Shown here: positions 5,893-7,581 of the stretch, one piece after another
Position numbering within the stretch: position 1 is the stretch's first letter
How the letters are laid out: every line of letters begins with the position of its first letter
From: DRVV01 sp038868255
Lineage (GTDB): Archaea; Thermoproteota; Bathyarchaeia; Bathyarchaeales; Bathycorpusculaceae
DNA length: 7,581 bases
Direction: 5' to 3'
Assembly (NCBI GenBank): GCA_038868255.1
Contig: JAWCTJ010000064.1
Span: 1 to 7,581, forward strand
Program-made: the position numbers and the translations under genes
Notes under the pieces: model-generated
Database searches by the model: none
What the model saw: only the letters and a program-made list of their open reading frames with translations
Told to the model about the DNA's origin: nothing

Positions 5893-5995
5893 TGTAATGG
5901 CTGTGGTCGATAAGGTGATGCCTCGCCAATCCTGTTAAAAACCATTACAGCGAGTTCCAAACCTCTTAGCTTACATTTTCTTGATTTCTGGAGGT
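5893..5995 (+). promoter_or_regulatory. Leader with dyad symmetry and possible ribosome-site occlusion upstream of serB-serA
   Basis: TGTAATGG (5893-5900) and CCATTACA (5942-5949) form a perfect 8-bp stem. Inside it GGTGA (5914-5918) and TCGCC (5923-5927) make a 5-bp hairpin with a 4-base loop. CTCGC (5922-5926) can instead pair with GCGAG (5950-5954), and ACCTC (5961-5965) can pair with GAGGT (5991-5995) of the ribosome binding site. This layout could switch translation, but no known riboswitch class fits, and the predicted transcription start may fall inside the first strand. Confidence 0.3.
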
Positions 5996-5996
5996 G
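5990..5996 (+). promoter_or_regulatory. Strong ribosome binding site GGAGGTG for serB-serA
   Basis: A near-complete archaeal Shine-Dalgarno sequence 6 bases before ATG 6003. It fixes the start of the fused gene. Confidence 0.85.
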
Positions 5997-6002
5997 TTTA
6001 AT

Positions 6003-7581
6003 ATGTTTCTGGTAGTCTTAGATTTTGAAGGCGTACTAGTGAAAGGTGAGTACCTTCCAGAACTTGCAAGGATAGCTGGTAAACACGAAATAGTTGAGAA
6101 ATTAACTCGAGACGGGCTTGAAGGACGCGTGAACTGGAATGAAGCTTTTGGCCAGAGACTTGAGTTACTTCGAGGAATCGAATACGAAAAATGCATTGAT
6201 GCAACCAAAGCCTTAGAATTTTATCCAGGGGCAAAAGAGTTTGTGAATTCTCTGCGAGAGCTTGGAAATGTTAAAGTCGGCGTTATAACCGGATGCTTTG
6301 ACATAGTTGTCAATCCAATAAAAGAAAGACTAAAGCTTGACTTTGCAGTAGCAAACAAGTTGATTTTCCAAGATGGCAAACTAGCAGGGGTAGAACTGAT
6401 AGTTGACGCAAATAAGGACTTACACATGGAATGTTTAGCTAAACGATATGGCGTCAAAATGGAAAACGTGATCGCAATAGGTGACGGCGCTAACGATGCA
6501 AGCATGATTAGCAAAGCTGGACTTGGAGTAGCCTTCAACCCAACACCTGTGCTTGCAAAATATGCAAAAATAGCCATAAATGCTGCCAGGCTTGACGAAA
6601 CTTTGCCTATCATTAAAGAATTCATAGAGAAAAGACAAAGTCAGGAAAAATTAAGGCAAGTCAATAATGAGGAAAAAGCGAAACCAAAAGTTCTTGTATG
6701 CGATTTAATAGACTCTGAAGGCGTAGAATTGCTCCAAAGATTCGGATTTGAGGTTATAAATAAACCTAAAATATCTTTTGAAGAGCTCAAAAAGGAAGTA
6801 GCTGATTGTGATGTGCTAATCGTTAGAAGCCGAACAAAAGTTACAAAAGATGTAATCGACGCCGGAAAAAAACTTAAAGTTATTGCTAGGGCAGGGGCAG
6901 GTATAGATAACATCGATGTAGATTATGCAGAGAAAAAGGGGATAAAAGTCGTCTGTGCATCAGAAGCTGTAGCCAATGCTGTAGCGGAGCTTACAGTCGG
7001 CTTGATTTTGTCCATGGCTAGACAGATTCCCCGCGCCGATCGCGCATTGAAAGAAGGAAAATGGATAAAAAATGAAATCGAGGGCTGGGAACTGCGCGGA
7101 AAAACCATTGGGATAATAGGGTGTGGACGTATAGGTCAAAGAGTAGCACAACTAGCAAAAGCTTTCGGAATGTCGATCCTAATATCCGACATGAATTGTC
7201 CACCTGATTCACTCATAAGGGAAGTAAACGCCCAACTTGTACCTTTAGAGGAGTTACTGAAGAGAAGTGACATAATAACTATGCATGTCCCATTAACAAC
7301 CCAAACACATCATATGATAGGCAAGAATGAGATAAACTTGATGAAAGAAGGCGTTTATATAATAAACACATCCAGAGGCTCAGTTATTGATGAAAATGCT
7401 TTATTTGAGGCTTTAAAAACTGGGAAAATTGCTGGAGCAGCTCTAGACGTCTATGAGCGAGAACCCCCTGAGGATTACTCAATTATTAAACTGCCAAATG
7501 TAGTGTGTACTCCGCATATAGGTGCTCAAACAGCGGAGTCTCAGAAGAGGGCCTCAATGGATGTTGCACTGAAGATAGTCG
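6003..7581 (+). CDS. SerB-SerA fusion: phosphoserine phosphatase + D-3-phosphoglycerate dehydrogenase (3' end missing)
   Basis: An open frame of 526 codons runs off the right edge. Residues 1 to about 212 are a HAD phosphoserine phosphatase: LDFEGVLV (6-13) with nucleophile D7 and Glu9 in place of the usual second Asp, a cap segment, ITGCFD (95-100) with T96, K138, and GDGAND (160-165); K138 lies 22 residues before this motif, as in the Methanocaldococcus jannaschii enzyme. After a charged linker (about 213-227), residues 228 onward are a D-3-phosphoglycerate dehydrogenase: RAGAGIDNID, the NAD-binding GCGRIG (373-378), NTSRGS with R458, DVYEREPP with E487, and TPHIGAQT with H505. Any C-terminal ACT domain is outside. 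There is no stop, and no ATG, GTG or TTG, at the junction. One chain would carry the last (SerB) and first (SerA) steps of serine synthesis from 3-phosphoglycerate in the cytoplasm; the SerC step is not nearby. The DxE motif also occurs in ThrH-type phosphotransferases, a less likely alternative for the N-terminal part. Confidence 0.9.
   Translation, partial: MFLVVLDFEGVLVKGEYLPELARIAGKHEIVEKLTRDGLEGRVNWNEAFGQRLELLRGIEYEKCIDATKALEFYPGAKEFVNSLRELGNVKVGVITGCFDIVVNPIKERLKLDFAVANKLIFQDGKLAGVELIVDANKDLHMECLAKRYGVKMENVIAIGDGANDASMISKAGLGVAFNPTPVLAKYAKIAINAARLDETLPIIKEFIEKRQSQEKLRQVNNEEKAKPKVLVCDLIDSEGVELLQRFGFEVINKPKISFEELKKEVADCDVLIVRSRTKVTKDVIDAGKKLKVIARAGAGIDNIDVDYAEKKGIKVVCASEAVANAVAELTVGLILSMARQIPRADRALKEGKWIKNEIEGWELRGKTIGIIGCGRIGQRVAQLAKAFGMSILISDMNCPPDSLIREVNAQLVPLEELLKRSDIITMHVPLTTQTHHMIGKNEINLMKEGVYIINTSRGSVIDENALFEALKTGKIAGAALDVYEREPPEDYSIIKLPNVVCTPHIGAQTAESQKRASMDVALKIV

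Noticed and set aside
5911..5960. Fluoride (crcB-type) riboswitch resemblance around GGTGATGCCTCGCC
   Set aside because: The first hairpin looks similar, but its loop is too short and the downstream strand needed for the pseudoknot is missing. The downstream gene is for serine synthesis, not fluoride export.
5966..6234. Minus-strand reading frames over the start of serB-serA
   Set aside because: They lie antisense to a gene with full catalytic motifs and a strong ribosome binding site. Their products show no recognisable domain.
6221..7212. Several minus-strand frames of 60-134 codons opposite the SerB-SerA fusion
   Set aside because: Shadows of the plus-strand coding frame, with low-complexity Ser/Phe-rich products.

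Overview
The window looks archaeal, most likely from the TACK/Thermoproteota side, with Bathyarchaeia as my best guess (inference from gene content, not a placement). The evidence is: a tRNA-Lys with a short intron at the canonical 37/38 site, encoded CCA ends on both tRNAs, TATA-type promoters, GGAGGTG-type ribosome binding sites, a CdvA-like coiled-coil protein, and a secreted repeat protein held by a C-terminal membrane anchor. No insertion sequence, phage gene or CRISPR array is visible.

Left part, minus strand (1-2469): three genes point the same way. In transcription order they are a CdvA-like coiled-coil protein with an acidic tail (2469-1834), a class I/II-type zinc histone-deacetylase-family hydrolase with all catalytic residues (1745-669), and a class V PLP-dependent aminotransferase/desulfurase-like enzyme (from 624, running off the left edge). 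The deacetylase has its own TATA-like element, and the aminotransferase follows 44 bases behind it, so those two may be co-transcribed.

Middle (2470-3744): an AT-rich divergent intergenic region of about 335 bases holds promoters for the CdvA-like gene (minus) and a small PadR-type regulator (plus), a perfect 10-bp inverted repeat overlapping the padR TATA region, and a 12-bp palindrome on the CdvA side. Then come padR, an intron-containing tRNA-Lys(UUU) and tRNA-Ala(GGC), separated by AT-rich spacers with short repeated motifs.

Right part, plus strand (3745-7581): a 696-residue secreted surface protein has a signal peptide, four invasin-like Ig repeats, a fifth beta domain, a carboxypeptidase-regulatory-like domain, a transmembrane helix and a short basic tail. 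It ends in a hairpin plus T-run. After a leader with dyad symmetry comes an in-frame fusion of phosphoserine phosphatase (SerB) to D-3-phosphoglycerate dehydrogenase (SerA), cut by the right edge. This joins the last and first steps of the phosphorylated serine pathway in one chain.

The most notable points are the SerB-SerA fusion and its leader, the abrupt codon-usage switch inside the repeats of the surface protein, the 19-base tRNA intron, and the inverted repeat at the padR promoter. I found no clear multi-gene defence or mobile system.
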